From Lepidodermella squamata (taxonomy: Eukaryota > Gastrotricha): a stretch of DNA of 64,000 nt. The position numbers and the translations under genes are program-made. The stretch is from NCBI GenBank assembly GCA_047495785.1, contig JBLDXI010000026.1, positions 248,001 to 312,000 on the forward strand, read 5' to 3'. The notes under the pieces are model-generated. The model worked only from the letters and a program-made list of their open reading frames with translations, did not search any database and was not told the DNA's origin. Each line of letters begins with the position of its first letter. The stretch's first letter is position 1. This document shows positions 1-11,753 of the stretch, in pieces.

Positions 1-237
1 ATGAGGTCATGAAATTTGGATTACCTCAATTGATTCTGGAAAATCTAGTGTGAGCGCCTCAAATTTGGTTTTTTGTGAAATTTCAAGCGCCAAAATCTCA
101 AAACCTTCAATTTCCGAGTTATTTAGAGGAATACAGATGTAATAATGAAACAAGATTCGAAGTAAATAATCATCGGAAAGACCGTTCCATACATAACCGG
201 GTGTTTCTCGGGTTTTTTCGGTAAAATTTAGCTTTGC

Positions 238-1270
238 ATGATAAAAGACAGACAAAAACCGACTGATGAGAAAAACCTCAATGGCTTGTTTTCATTTTTT
301 CTGCCTAGTTCCGTCTCGGTTTCTTGCGTTATGTTGTACTCCGATGCGCTCCCAATTGAGACAATCCTACAAAACGCCGATACCTGCCGTATCCCGCACG
401 GTTCTGCGGCCTGCGGCGCCCCGAAGATCCCGCTGCCGTCCATTCCGCAGACCTCCACCACCGTGCCAATGTACGGCCAGTTCCCATGGATGGCGTCGAT
501 CCGCCTCAATGGCAAGCACATCTGCGGCGCCGCTGTTCTCGGCCGCTACTACCTTCTCTCGGCCGCCAGCTGCTTCAAGGATTCTCAAAACGTCGCCGAA
601 TACGAGGTCCGCGTTGGCGAACACAGCTTGAGCCTGAAAGAGCAGTACGAAGTAATTCATGAGGTCAAACAATTCCAAATCCACCCAGAGTACAATGTTG
701 TCGGCAACGATTTGGCTGTTGTCGAACTCTCCACGCCCATCGACTTCACCAACTTCTACGTCAACTCGATCTGCCTGCCCACCGATGAGGAGGCGAAGAA
801 GCGCAGCGGCGACTTCTTCTTCTTCGGGTAAGGTTGCGGAAATTTCCGGAAAAATTAAGTAAAATTATTTAAATAGATGGGGCAAGAACGGCCGTACTGG
901 TTCGACCAACGTTAACAACCCGCGTTACGTCTATGGTGCGATCACCCCGAACCAGGCTTGCTCCGACGCCTGGGGCAGCGAACAAGATCCGCAGCTCAGC
1001 GCCTGCTTCGAGGCCACGAACAACAAGAACGTTCCTTGCACCTTGGACGAGGGCGGTATCCTAATGGCCCCTGGCGACTTGACCACCGGCCCTGACGCCC
1101 GTTTGTACCCGGTTGGTATCTACAGCCGCCGCTACAGCAACGATTGCGAACACAAGGCCCCGGCTCTGTTCACGTGGCTGGAGGGTTACCTGTACGGAAT
1201 CCAGGAGAGAATTGCTTGCAACATCCCTGGCCACTTCTACCCGGAGAATTGCCCGATCAATTACTCCTAA
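238..1270 (+). CDS. Trypsin-like serine protease homologue, catalytically dead
   Basis: Two exons, 238-827 and 877-1270, join in frame (327 aa) across a 49-bp GT-AG intron whose splice restores GWGKNG. The chymotrypsin fold is clear: a CGAP linker, FPWMASI near the usual activation region, LSAASC where active proteases have AAHC, NDLAVVEL with the Asp retained, and LDEGGIL in place of GDSGGP. The His and Ser of the triad are therefore Ser and Glu, so no proteolysis is expected. Such serine protease homologues usually act as secreted adaptors or cofactors. The N-terminus is uncertain: the ATG at 238 gives no clean signal peptide, whereas another ATG at 281 in a different frame gives a hydrophobic leader, so a 5' intron may be missed. 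AATAAA at about 1427 is a plausible poly(A) signal. Confidence 0.85.
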
Positions 1271-2345
1271 TAAGCTCGCAAATAGACTTGTTTTATCAAT
1301 GACATTACTTCCCCATCCTAATAATATCACTAATAAGCGTTCATATTCTGAGATTCATATCTTCATGGATCGAAATAACAATTTATTTAGATGAAAGCCT
1401 TCAAAGCATTGCTTTATAAGCCAAGGTGAATAAATTCATATCGATCATCTGCAGTTTGAGGGTATGTTCAAACCGGACCGATTCTTGAGCAAATTTGTGC
1501 GTTAAAAAATAAAACGTCACGCGGATATCGGGTTTCATTGCTGCTGCTCAGGGGAACGGCAGCTTTTAAGTTTTTTGCCACGCTTTTCATTCACTCCTAA
1601 TCACCACGCTTGCCGATGGTAAAATTAGCCGTACATGTAATTACAGATACGAATATTAGTGAACACTTCAGCTAGCTCGATCGAATACAGACGCGTTTAA
1701 AACTATCACGGCTGCTGCTTACTTCCTGAAGTATCTATTTAAAACAGTAAATACCCTGACGTTTAACCATAACGGAACTTGGCAGGTGACTTGATACGGT
1801 ACAGTTACAGTATTTTTTTCAATTGTAGCCCAGTCGCTAATCTTAAGTCCATTCCTATTACATAGTAGCCCAGGTTTGAGGGGTCAAATCGGTACGAAAA
1901 CACAAAAAATGAACAATTCACCTAAAATTAATTTTCGATTTTTTTCAGAATTTCGAGGTTAAAATTTTAAAATGCCATGTCCGGGTTATTTTTTTCAATT
2001 TTTTTTTATTATTATTTTATTCCGGGCTATTCCACTTTATGAAACCGAATAGGGCTTTTGATGGACTATTTTAGATTCATTACCTTCAGGATGGCTTACA
2101 ACTTTCCTCCTAGGTATCCCAGAACTAAAATTCTTCGCCCGTCGCAAAGTAGGATTTTCCGATAATGATGGTCAAAAAGTCTGGCGGAAATGTCATAATT
2201 TTTGCGGGTAGGCGGATGATTCATTTGAATTAGCCGTTTCATATCTCGATAATTAATAATTTAGCATTTAAGAATTCATGGACAGCAAATTTCAATAATA
2301 TTTAGCGATTATTTACTTCAAGCCTTTCATTGATGAAAAACTAGA
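1271..2345. other. Intergenic, no gene seen
   Basis: No coding region is supported. It holds the 3' UTR of the protease homologue (AATAAA near 1427) and AT-rich sequence with poly-T runs before the first GPCR. Confidence 0.5.
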
Positions 2346-4817
2346 ATGTTAAAATGGCGATTGAACTGGACATTTTTTGCGCTCACCTTGTGCCTTCTCC
2401 CGAATTTCGCTCTCCCAGCTAAGGAAAAGCTGTTGACAGTTATTGCATTTTGGCCACTAACAGGCGAGCCGCTTTTCGACGGCGAAACCTGCCGAGCTGC
2501 TATGAACATTCCTATTTCAATCGCAAACCAGAGATTGGATATTCTACCAGACTATCACATTTACCTTGCAATGGATGACGAAGGTCCGAATGGGCTGTTA
2601 GCCCGAGGCAAGATGCTGAACTGGTTTCTACGGAACCATACGACTGAAGAAATTAACAGCACTTTCGCTCCGATAATAATCGCCCCGTACTTCTCAACTG
2701 GTTGCAAAAGTTTAGCGACAATGCTGCACCATTTGAACCTGGTAGGCATTCCAACAAGCTGCTCAACGCCTGAGGTAACCGGAAATCGCCGGATTTACCC
2801 TAATCTGTACAGAATTCGAACACCCGGTGAACTGGCGTTGTACACCCGGATGAAATTTATTGTCGAAATCGGAAAATGGAGCCGAGTTGGAATTTTGACT
2901 AATGCCGCTAGTTCTCGCGATTACTCCATGGCAACCATGTTCTACAACGAAGGAGCTAAAATCGGAATCAACGTCTCCGTATTCGAGGCATCATTCAGCG
3001 GGATTACAAATGACATGCTACAGTCTTTTCGAAGGTCAGACATAAGAATTATTGTCATCGACTCAACTACGTCAAGTTTCGTCGTTGATTTCCTATGTAA
3101 GGCGTACCTTTTCGGATTAACTGGAAGTAGGTTCGCTTTTGTCGCTCAAGCCAACGCTTTTGTCGACCCTAACGACCTACCTGAGACTATTTCACCCAAC
3201 TGCCTAAGGGAATATGTCACCAAACAAATGGCGTTTGTAATATGGACTGGTATGGTGACAGAATCGTTGGGAAATTACGGCAAAACCAGCCTGGGGTATG
3301 ACTTGGACGAGTTTGAGCAGATTTTTGATAGGGTGACGAATAAACGCCGAACTCCGGAATATTCATTCCGGCATTTATGCGCCGATGCGGCTATGCATGT
3401 TATCCTAACGTTGAACGCCTCGCAAAACGTCCTGAAATCTCAGGGATTGTCCTTATCTGATTTCGCAAGGTTCCCTGAGCAGGTCATGCAGGTCGTTAAT
3501 CGAAGCGTGGCTGAGACGGATTTCGTCAACCTTCGAGGTCCGGCTAAATACTCGCCTCGTCTCGAAATGGATAACGAATCGCAGACAGTTCAATTTTTCA
3601 ACGCCAAGTCAGACAACCTTCAAACAATTTTCATCGTAAATCGGCCGAATGGTACGTCACCTTTCAACATTTCGAACTACCTTTTCCAACGTGTGAACGA
3701 GATTCCATGGGCGACTCCCACAAGACTCCCGCCTAGAGATGCTTCGTTGTTCCGCGAATCCTTTGATCTGAATACAATTATCATTTATTCAGTCGCGGGT
3801 TTTTTGTCGATTTTGACGATTTCCGCTAAAATCGTGCTGTACCTCACCGCGCGCAACGAATCGCGTCTTCAAGTTCAGCTATTCAAACTTAGTTTGATTG
3901 CAGGGTGTCTAATTTTGGATATTGCTGTAGTCACCTTTATCATATTACAATCAAATCTAACTGAAACAGCTGGCTTAGCGATTTGTTACTTGCAGGGTAT
4001 TCTTACATCAAGCGGGCTCGTTTTAATGAATGGCTCGTTGTTTCTTCGCCTATTCCTATCCTGCAATGGCCCGGTTATTCGAAATCCTTTTAAACGCCAT
4101 CAGCACGTTAGCATCACGCATTTTGCAGTTCATGCAAGAACGGCCAGTCTATCAGGTAGGCCGTCTCATCAAGCTGTGACGGCGGATTCGGCTAAACAAA
4201 GCAGTGATTTCTTCATAAAAGGCTCCACCTTAATTTTTTGCGTGAATTCAAGTTTTGTCGCGTTATGGCTTGGCTCTGAGCCAAAAACGCATTTTTTCAC
4301 TTCAATTATTGCCAGCTCAAATTACGATAATTTGACTGATACGGTTTACAATTATAAGATCGGTATTTGCTCGTACAATTTGTCTAATATCGGGTTAATA
4401 TTGGTGATCGTCTTCAACGTCCTGCTGATGGCTTTTAGTCTTATTACGAATGTTTCTCTGCGGCGAAGGACGGGAAAATTCTTCAAGGATGGGCAGGTTC
4501 TGGCTCGATTGTCAGCTGTCAATTTCGCAACCCTGTTCGCTATTGCTATTCTTATAATCGCTATTTTTCCTTTAATCTCTGACAAAATGACAGTTCTTTG
4601 TTTTTTCCTGCTGTTCCAATCTGCTGTAGCTACCGTGGTGGTAATGTTGCCGTGGCATAAATTAGCCCCAATTTTTAATGTCAGGTTCGGTAATAGGCTA
4701 TCCCATCCGACAGCGATGAATTTTAATCATTCATCAAGCCTGAGAATTAGGAAGGAACGAGCTGCCGTGCTGTCTACGTTAGACGTGACATCGTCTTCGG
4801 TTTCGCAAAAATTTTAA
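2346..4817 (+). CDS. GABA-B-like class C GPCR (copy 1)
   Basis: A single uninterrupted 823-aa frame. A hydrophobic leader at residues 1-25 is followed by a Venus-flytrap/ANF-receptor ligand-binding domain (about residues 30-460): it opens with IAFWPLTGEPLFDG and contains APYFSTGCKS and SCSTPEVTGNRRIYPN, which correspond to the GCS and SSSPALS segments of GABA-B receptors. Seven hydrophobic segments follow from about residue 475 to 775, then a short Ser-rich tail. The cysteine-rich linker of metabotropic glutamate receptors is absent, which fits the GABA-B branch. The ligand cannot be assigned. It is closely related to the genes at 6353 and 11754, and all three are intronless while most neighbours carry 50-bp introns. 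AATAAA follows near 4910. Confidence 0.88.
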   Translation: MLKWRLNWTFFALTLCLLPNFALPAKEKLLTVIAFWPLTGEPLFDGETCRAAMNIPISIANQRLDILPDYHIYLAMDDEGPNGLLARGKMLNWFLRNHTTEEINSTFAPIIIAPYFSTGCKSLATMLHHLNLVGIPTSCSTPEVTGNRRIYPNLYRIRTPGELALYTRMKFIVEIGKWSRVGILTNAASSRDYSMATMFYNEGAKIGINVSVFEASFSGITNDMLQSFRRSDIRIIVIDSTTSSFVVDFLCKAYLFGLTGSRFAFVAQANAFVDPNDLPETISPNCLREYVTKQMAFVIWTGMVTESLGNYGKTSLGYDLDEFEQIFDRVTNKRRTPEYSFRHLCADAAMHVILTLNASQNVLKSQGLSLSDFARFPEQVMQVVNRSVAETDFVNLRGPAKYSPRLEMDNESQTVQFFNAKSDNLQTIFIVNRPNGTSPFNISNYLFQRVNEIPWATPTRLPPRDASLFRESFDLNTIIIYSVAGFLSILTISAKIVLYLTARNESRLQVQLFKLSLIAGCLILDIAVVTFIILQSNLTETAGLAICYLQGILTSSGLVLMNGSLFLRLFLSCNGPVIRNPFKRHQHVSITHFAVHARTASLSGRPSHQAVTADSAKQSSDFFIKGSTLIFCVNSSFVALWLGSEPKTHFFTSIIASSNYDNLTDTVYNYKIGICSYNLSNIGLILVIVFNVLLMAFSLITNVSLRRRTGKFFKDGQVLARLSAVNFATLFAIAILIIAIFPLISDKMTVLCFFLLFQSAVATVVVMLPWHKLAPIFNVRFGNRLSHPTAMNFNHSSSLRIRKERAAVLSTLDVTSSSVSQKF

Positions 4818-6352
4818 TGATGCGAAGTTATTTTAAGCAACTCCTACTCATTTGATTAGCCAAGCGGTGTGCCGAAATAGCTTCCGCAGCATTTTAACTT
4901 TGAATTAATAATAAAAATCGACGATAAAAACATGTTCATTAGTAATAATCTCAGTAATCTGACACAGGGAAATGGAAGAAGATTCTACAACCTCCAAAAA
5001 TAATCGAAAAAACGAGTTCAAATCACAAACCAAAATAATCAAAATTGAGATGAGTTTGTAAAATAAAATCACCCAGTCTGGATCTGTAATAAGTTTACGC
5101 GTTGCAATTCCAGAACCCTTCCTTCAGGTTCGGAAAATGCCCGAATTCTCCATCTTATAAACTTCAGTTTCATTTAATGTTCAAGAATGGCAAAGTGGAA
5201 GTCGAGCAGTTGGGACGTCCCTTAACCTACGGAAATCTTAATACCAAGGCCGGTTAAATTCAGTTAAAAATTAAATAATAAATAAAGTTAAAAGAAAGAT
5301 CAGGGAATTCGGAGACATTTCGATTGTGAGCTTCTACAGCGTGTCCCATAATAAGTAACGCAAACAAAGAGAATACGGGTAAAAGGGATCAGAAACTTTA
5401 AAACGAGAGGCGAAGTTCTACGATTTTTCATGGTAATCTAAAATGCCATTTAAGAATAGCAATCAACGATGCCTCTCTTGTGAATGGGATTAAAACGATC
5501 CGAAGAAATTGGATCCAACCCGATAAAAACCGAAAATAACTGAACCAGTCATGGTTATTTTTTCGGGCAGTACGGTACTTATGTAACGTGGGGAAGCCGC
5601 GTTCCCGGCGAAAAATAATAGCTTTAGATTATCCGTTGGAAAATCTACCGCAGGCCTTAATACATCCAGAAATATTGACTCAAAATACATGAAGTTTTCA
5701 AGCCAGCTCAAAAAACGAAATCGAATCTTCACCTACATATACCTATCATAGGCATGCTGTAATGCTGTCTTAGTTCAGTTTTCGATTTCTCAATTTAGAA
5801 AAATTTAGAAAATAGAATCAAATAACATTACGCATATACGCATATATACGCATGTTCCAGAAAAGTGCAATTTAATTTATTTAATTGCTGTCTTAGAGCA
5901 ATCAGTTAGATGGCTCAGCTGATATATGGCGAGCACCGGAAAAGATGCCCAAGCTGGGCGCCCTGTTGACGTCATATGCGCCACCTTTTTCCTCAACTTC
6001 GAGCTTTAAATTGCTTATTTATTTCGTGAGGCTTCAAGCTAATACTTCCCATTCCCTTTCCTTTAAGGAGGTTCAGAACGAATTTTTTTACCTTGTGCCT
6101 AACGCATAGGTGGATGGGAATTTTGTGAATGTTTTTCCGCCTTCAAAGTCTCATATTTCAGCCACAATGAAATATAATATTCAGGCTATAGAACAGCGCA
6201 TGGTCGTAAGTAGCTGAATAGAAACTAAAGCCACGTGCTAACTTCGTCGCATTATTTTCGTCAGCAATTGACACCCGCACTACAGTAAACTTAAACTATA
6301 AATGTATTATACTATCACTAGGTTGGTACTTTGAAAAGCATAGGCTTCGGCT
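4818..6352. other. Intergenic, no gene seen
   Basis: AT-rich spacer between two GPCR paralogues. A short frame on the minus strand (5490-5732) has no recognisable domain and no supporting splice or poly(A) signals, so it is not called. Confidence 0.5.
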
Positions 6353-8776
6353 ATGACCAAAGTTGGTCGATTTAAACTTGATTATTATGCCAGCTTGTTC
6401 AAAGTTGTGCTAATATTATATTCAAGAAATTGCGAATCTTTAAAGACGAAATCACTCGAAATCATTGCATTCTGGCCTCTAACCGGCGAACCTCTCTTCG
6501 ATGGGAAAACGTGCCAAGCTGCGATGAATGTTGCCATATCTGATGTTAATAAAAGATCCGACATTCTACCTGATTACACCCTATCCTTGACAATGGAGGA
6601 CGAAGGTCCCAATGGGCTGTTAGCAACGAATACTTTATATAGGAAAGTTCGCAGCGGGCGAACTCAAATTTCTCCAATTGTCGTAGCACCTTATTTTTCA
6701 ACGGGTTGCAAAAGTATGGCAGCAACTTTGCATCACTTCAACCTGGTCGGAATACCGACAAGTTGCTCCACGCCTGAAATAACCGCAAATCGGCGGCTAT
6801 ACCCGAATCTTTTCCGCATAAGATCTCCTGGGGAGTTGGCTCTGTACACTAGGATCAAGTTAATCAAACAATTAGGTTGGAAAAAAGTCGGAGTAATAAC
6901 CAACGCTGCGAGTTCGAGAGACTACTCCATGTCAGCTTTATTTCTGAGGGAAGGAACAAAAATGGGCCTGACTATCACCCAGTTCGAGGCTGGTTTCGGC
7001 CAAATTTCGAATGACGTCATCATGGCCTTCAAGAACAACGATGTCCGAATTATTGTCATCGACTCGACTACGTCTAGTTTCGTGCTAGACGTTCTTTGCA
7101 AAGCTTATGTAAACGGAATAACAGGAAGTAAGTACGTTTTCATCAACCAGGCGAATGCTTTTGTTGATCCTAACGATTTGCCGGGCACAATTTCCCCCGC
7201 TTGCTTCAAATCCTACTACCTAGAGCAGCTCGATTCGACTGTCTGGGTTGGAATGATCACGGAAGTTTTACGCAACAATGGGAAAACGTCTCTTGGCTAC
7301 GATTTGCCTGAGTTTGAGAAGCTTTTCGATGAAGCGACCGATTCGAGACGAAGTTCGGAGTACTCAATGAGACATCTATGTGCCGATGCAGCCATGCATG
7401 TCATTCTGGCTCTGGACCAATCGGAACGAGCTCTTGCCAAGAAAAATTTGACTCTTTCGAACTTCGATGTCTCCCCTAACGAGATCATGCTAGCTATTAA
7501 CAAAAGCGTGGCTGAAATCGTGTATTTCGACCTTAGGGGTAAAGGAATCTACTCCCCAAGGCTTGAAATGGATAATGAATCTCAGAATGTCTTATTCTTC
7601 GACACTAAATCCAACAAATTAGAGTTGGTCTACTTCGTCGAGCGGGAGGAAGGTTCGTCGCCCTTCAACGTTTCGAGCTACCTGTTTCAACAATTCGGAT
7701 CAATTCGATGGTCAACAGTATCAGGGAACCCTCCAAGGGACGCGTCCTTAGTCGAAACCTACAACAATGCCGCGGTTCAAACAAGTTTCATCATCGCGAC
7801 AGCCCTAGGAATTTCCCTTCTCATCGTTCAAAGTTTCGGATTTCTGATCTCCAGTCGAAGGGAGTTGTGCGGCAATGGGACTCCTGCTCTGTCTTACGTC
7901 CACACCTACAAATGTCTGATACTAATAGCCTGTCTTTTCCTGGATATTAGCGCCTGTACGTTTGTCTGGCAGCAGATACAAGCAGGCTCATTCTCCACGA
8001 TTTCGTGCTACCTACAGGCCCCTTTCGCCATAATTGGCACGACCTTCTTGAACGCTAGCCTTTTACTAAGATTGCTAGTCTCATCCCACAGCGGCTGTAT
8101 TGATTTCATGAGAAGAATGCGTACCCCTTTCTCGTGCTATGAACCCAGAAATCAGCCCAACCTCTACGCCATTGCGATGAGACAGGACGTAGTTTCAGCG
8201 ACAATCCTTACAGCCGATCGGTTGATTTACAGAGGAACATTAGCAGCCGTGCTAATTAGCGTAGGCCTAATCGTGGGCTGGAACCTAGAGCTAGACGCCG
8301 GTGAAATTCAATGGCACCTGATCGAGGGTGGGTACGATCTTCCTAATGATACGATTCTAATCTATAAGGTCGGGTTGTGTTCGTACAAAGTCGATTCTTA
8401 CTGGTTCATGGCAATTTTACTCTTGAATGGTGCTTTCATTATTATGGCCGCATTGTTGAACGTCGCTCTGAGACATAAACTTGTGAATAGGAATCTCACC
8501 GACCAACTAACCCAGTGTAGGATTGCCGCAATGAATTTCACGGCATTATTCAGCGGGGCAATTTTGGTTGTTTTGGTGTTTCAAGACTCTGGTGGGAAAA
8601 TGATGGCTATTTGCTATTCGCTGTTGATAATTTCTTCGACAATAAGTTTGATAGTCCTATCACCGGTGCATAAACTTGCGAGAATTTTGCCTCAGCGCAG
8701 ACCTGCGATTCCTCCCCGCATGTCGACTAATTTAAACACCACGCGAACGTCGCAATTTTCGGCTCGAATGAGTTGA
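6353..8776 (+). CDS. GABA-B-like class C GPCR (copy 2)
   Basis: An intronless 807-aa frame with the same architecture as the copies at 2346 and 11754: N-terminal hydrophobic stretch (about residues 10-25), Venus-flytrap domain starting at IIAFWPLTGEPLFDG, conserved YFSTGCKS, SCSTPEITANRRLYPN and IDSTTSSFVLD segments, then seven membrane spans from about residue 470. A short stretch after GPNGLLA is about ten residues shorter than in the other copies: the LNWFLKNHTT-type segment is replaced by TNTLYRKVRSGR. The change lies in the flytrap domain and could alter ligand binding. AATAAA lies directly after the stop (about 8783). Confidence 0.88.
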   Translation: MTKVGRFKLDYYASLFKVVLILYSRNCESLKTKSLEIIAFWPLTGEPLFDGKTCQAAMNVAISDVNKRSDILPDYTLSLTMEDEGPNGLLATNTLYRKVRSGRTQISPIVVAPYFSTGCKSMAATLHHFNLVGIPTSCSTPEITANRRLYPNLFRIRSPGELALYTRIKLIKQLGWKKVGVITNAASSRDYSMSALFLREGTKMGLTITQFEAGFGQISNDVIMAFKNNDVRIIVIDSTTSSFVLDVLCKAYVNGITGSKYVFINQANAFVDPNDLPGTISPACFKSYYLEQLDSTVWVGMITEVLRNNGKTSLGYDLPEFEKLFDEATDSRRSSEYSMRHLCADAAMHVILALDQSERALAKKNLTLSNFDVSPNEIMLAINKSVAEIVYFDLRGKGIYSPRLEMDNESQNVLFFDTKSNKLELVYFVEREEGSSPFNVSSYLFQQFGSIRWSTVSGNPPRDASLVETYNNAAVQTSFIIATALGISLLIVQSFGFLISSRRELCGNGTPALSYVHTYKCLILIACLFLDISACTFVWQQIQAGSFSTISCYLQAPFAIIGTTFLNASLLLRLLVSSHSGCIDFMRRMRTPFSCYEPRNQPNLYAIAMRQDVVSATILTADRLIYRGTLAAVLISVGLIVGWNLELDAGEIQWHLIEGGYDLPNDTILIYKVGLCSYKVDSYWFMAILLLNGAFIIMAALLNVALRHKLVNRNLTDQLTQCRIAAMNFTALFSGAILVVLVFQDSGGKMMAICYSLLIISSTISLIVLSPVHKLARILPQRRPAIPPRMSTNLNTTRTSQFSARMS

Positions 8777-10217
8777 GGTGATAATAAAAGAAAGTTTGGT
8801 CGTTCCAGCCTTGTTCTATAACTCACAACATTTTCTCTCGAATATTAAAGGTGCGACGCGCAAGGAAACCAAAATTTCATGACCCAACTTTAAAAATCTG
8901 CTCACTGCTAACGGTTGTAGATAATAATGCAAGCCATGTCCCATTTTACTCGTCATGGTCCGGAAAAAATTTCTACTTGCATTTTGAAAATTAAAAATCT
9001 ATCCATTATTTTTTTTATTAAAAAATCAAACTTTTCCATTTTCTGTGTACCTATTTTTGCAAACTTTGAAAATTTATTAAAAATCAATGGTAACCGATAT
9101 TGAGCTGCAAACTTTGTTCTAGACTCGTCTAACCGGAAGAAATCTTCGGACATCAAATGGCCGATTTATGTCCACTTGAACATGTTCTTATCAGGTAATA
9201 GCACCTTTCACGATTTTCAAGATTCTTCTCGCAATTGTTTCTCGGGTTGAACAATGGACCGGCCGGTATTGAAAACGAAAAGCAATGCCATATAATTATA
9301 ACTGATACCAAGACGCAAGGACCTATAAACTTGGGATCTGTAGCTGATTTTTTTAGTTTTTGATCTCGAAACGATAATCCTTAGGGTAGAAGTTGAAATT
9401 TCAAATGCGTCGTAGTCGTCCGAGCGCGCTGTCTAGCTTTTGTCAACAGCATCTTCATCGTTAGCCAAGATTTCCCGATCTTCATCCTTACTACAATCTG
9501 TAGATTAAAAAACAATAGCTCGGCTCGACTTCTGCCTCATCTTCAGTGGGGATATTTCTCATCAATTTCGCATTAGTTCAATTCAGCTATCAAGTGGCAA
9601 TGAAATAGCTAAAAGCGGTAAAAATTCACGCTTTCCGATGAGAATCGCGGCCGCTTTAATTCTTTAATTTCGGTGCTTCAATTCAATTTTTTATGAAAAT
9701 AATAATTGTCTTTCCGTGAGTTCATAAAAAATCAGGATAAAAGTTATTTTCGTGGAATGAAAAGATGTGGGTTCAAGCCGGCTGTCATTTTCAGGCTGAC
9801 GTAAGTTGTTTACGCTAAGGTAAAACTCTTACACGTGACGACTTAGGAGTTTTTTCTAGTCATCACTACACCAAAATAGTACGCAAAAAAAGTTGGCTAT
9901 GCTAAGGCGCTTCTTTTACACAATCCCGTGCCACAGACGAAGAAGAAGCGCCTTTCTAGAAAATTTGGAAATAAACGTGATGCTTGCGACGATCGCGCTG
10001 TGGTGAGAGCGACAACTAGCCGCAACCACCTAGTGCCTTGGAATAAAAAATAAAATGAAATGGCAAGAAAAATAAGGGCATTTATCATTTAACCACGCCG
10101 GGAGTTGTTTACATGCCGGAAAATAATGAGGGTATTTAAAGAGGCGACTTTGTTTGGAGAATTTGTTCAATTATTTTGAGTTTTCGAGAAATCTTCTCAA
10201 CATTGAGGTAGTGAACT
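8777..10217. other. Intergenic with candidate promoter at its end
   Basis: No gene is supported in this spacer. Its last 90 bases carry a TATTTAAA box that suits the secreted precursor starting at 10218. Confidence 0.45.
10133..10140 (+). promoter_or_regulatory. TATA-like box TATTTAAA
   Basis: TATTTAAA lies 78 bp upstream of the ATG at 10218, in a GC-interrupted context (GAGGG before, GAGGC after). Its position suits a TATA box with a short leader. Functional use is inferred. Confidence 0.4.
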
Positions 10218-10850
10218 ATGAAAAGCAACGGCGCATCAGCGATTCTTCTCGCCCTTTTATGGGTATCATTCACAATCGTCGAATCCTACGCATCGTTCGA
10301 CAGCCAATTCAATAATGACAAGCGAAGAAGTGAAAACGGCCAAATAAGTGTCAACGCAGGTACCAATGACTTACAAGGAAATCAACGCCGTCCCAGCGCG
10401 GGTTCCAAGGCGAATTCAACCGTCGCGGCTAACAAACGGCGTTTATGGAGCAGTTTCTCTGGTGCATCTGGTCCCGACAATAAGGGGAATTCTAACAAGC
10501 TGCGTTTAGGAGCCGGTTTCTCTGGTGCCTCTGGTGCCTCTGGTGCCATCAAGGGGAATTTGACTAAGGTGGCTCATAAGCGGCGACTGGGAGGCGGTTT
10601 TTCTGGCGCTTCCGGTGCTTCCGGTCCTAGCAACAAGGGGAATATGACCATTGCGGCTCACAAACTGCGTTTCGGAGGCAGCCACACAGGTGCTACTGGT
10701 GCTAGAAAGGGTAATTTTACCATTGCGGGGCACAAACTGCGTTTCGGAGCCAGTTTTTCTGGCGCCTCCGGAGCGTCTGGCCCTAGCAAACCGAATTCAA
10801 ACAATGCAGCCAACAAGCGCCGTCTTGGAGCTGCAAGGGTCCAGTTTTAG
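10218..10850 (+). CDS. Secreted Gly/Ala/Ser repeat precursor with KRR sites
   Basis: A 210-aa frame with a good signal peptide (residues 1-26, SAILLALLWVSFTIVES). The rest is built from five to six imperfect repeats of about 25-33 residues: a basic motif (ANKRRLG, AHKRRLG, AHKLRFG or NKLRLG), then FSGASGASG-type Gly-Ala-Ser, then KGN and often NxT sequons. The repeated KRR/KLR blocks at the same register look like proprotein convertase sites that would release peptides of the LGxxFSGASGASGP kind; some have decayed to KLR. It could equally be a structural, collagen-like or gel-forming secreted protein. No known family is recognised. Confidence 0.7.
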   Translation: MKSNGASAILLALLWVSFTIVESYASFDSQFNNDKRRSENGQISVNAGTNDLQGNQRRPSAGSKANSTVAANKRRLWSSFSGASGPDNKGNSNKLRLGAGFSGASGASGAIKGNLTKVAHKRRLGGGFSGASGASGPSNKGNMTIAAHKLRFGGSHTGATGARKGNFTIAGHKLRFGASFSGASGASGPSKPNSNNAANKRRLGAARVQF

Positions 10851-11132
10851 CACAGAATGGTAAAATTTGTCCTTGGCTCAACGCAATTAACTTCGCTCGA
10901 CCAAACTTGTGCATTTACCTGACACATTTTTTGTTACCAAAGTGATATTTGTTAAAGTAGTGATTAAGCACCGTTTTGTGATTATTTTTTGTGATTATTT
11001 TGAAGTAAAGGGCTGATTTCCTCTTTGATATCTCGACATGGAGAGTTGACGCGATCTAAAAAGCTTTGCCTTGCCTCGACCAAGGCTGAAGTTAAGCGGA
11101 CTGATATGATAGCGAGAAACAAGGAGGCCCCT

Positions 11133-11212
11133 CCCGTGAAATCTCAACTAAATCAAATATTAGCTCCTTAATTGGTTAAAGAGCTAATATTTGATACGCT
11201 TTTATCACGGGG
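11133..11212. repeat. Foldback hairpin (MITE-like)
   Basis: The core 11152-11195 is a near-perfect inverted repeat: 20-bp arms (ATCAAATATTAGCTC start) with one mismatch and a 4-nt loop. Outer arms CCCGTGA (11133) and TCACGGG (11206) extend the symmetry with an interruption. The size and symmetry suggest a small foldback element or its relic; no target duplication was identified. Confidence 0.55.
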
Positions 11213-11753
11213 TCGGTTTATTCGCACCTAAATACGTCTTTTTGACTATACTCGGACTTAAAAGGGGCTCCAGCAGCGGATAATTGAAAACATTTCACTC
11301 ATAATTTTTTTACATGGGAAACTGAGCAAAACTCATACTTCACCTGGCTTTAAAAAAATTGATTCGGCCTCGTCGTATTTCCTCAGAAAAAAAATCCTAT
11401 TTTTTTCATGTCATCCTTTCATTTGAATATTGAGCTTCTTGACCTTTCTGAAAGGTTCCAGGTGGTTGAATTTTATTTGGAATGACTCATTTACGGAAAT
11501 ACTAAAGCTGTTTTTTCCTGCAGTTCGAGACTTCCCGTTCGAACTCTGCTGGCAACTTATTGACATCCTTTGATAACTGTCCCACTACTTCATCTCATTT
11601 TTCAACAAAAATGCGTCCCAGATTTGAAAACCTTAACTCCCACTTCAGCAGGGAGCCTCTTCAAAGCAATACATGTGCGATCTCGCATCAATGGCGTAGT
11701 TCATCGGGCATGAAACTTACGTGCCTACGTATTTCCGTAAAACTGAAACTTGA

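Noticed and set aside
5490-5732. Minus-strand frame of 80 residues between GPCR copies
   Set aside because: No recognisable domain, no splice or poly(A) support.
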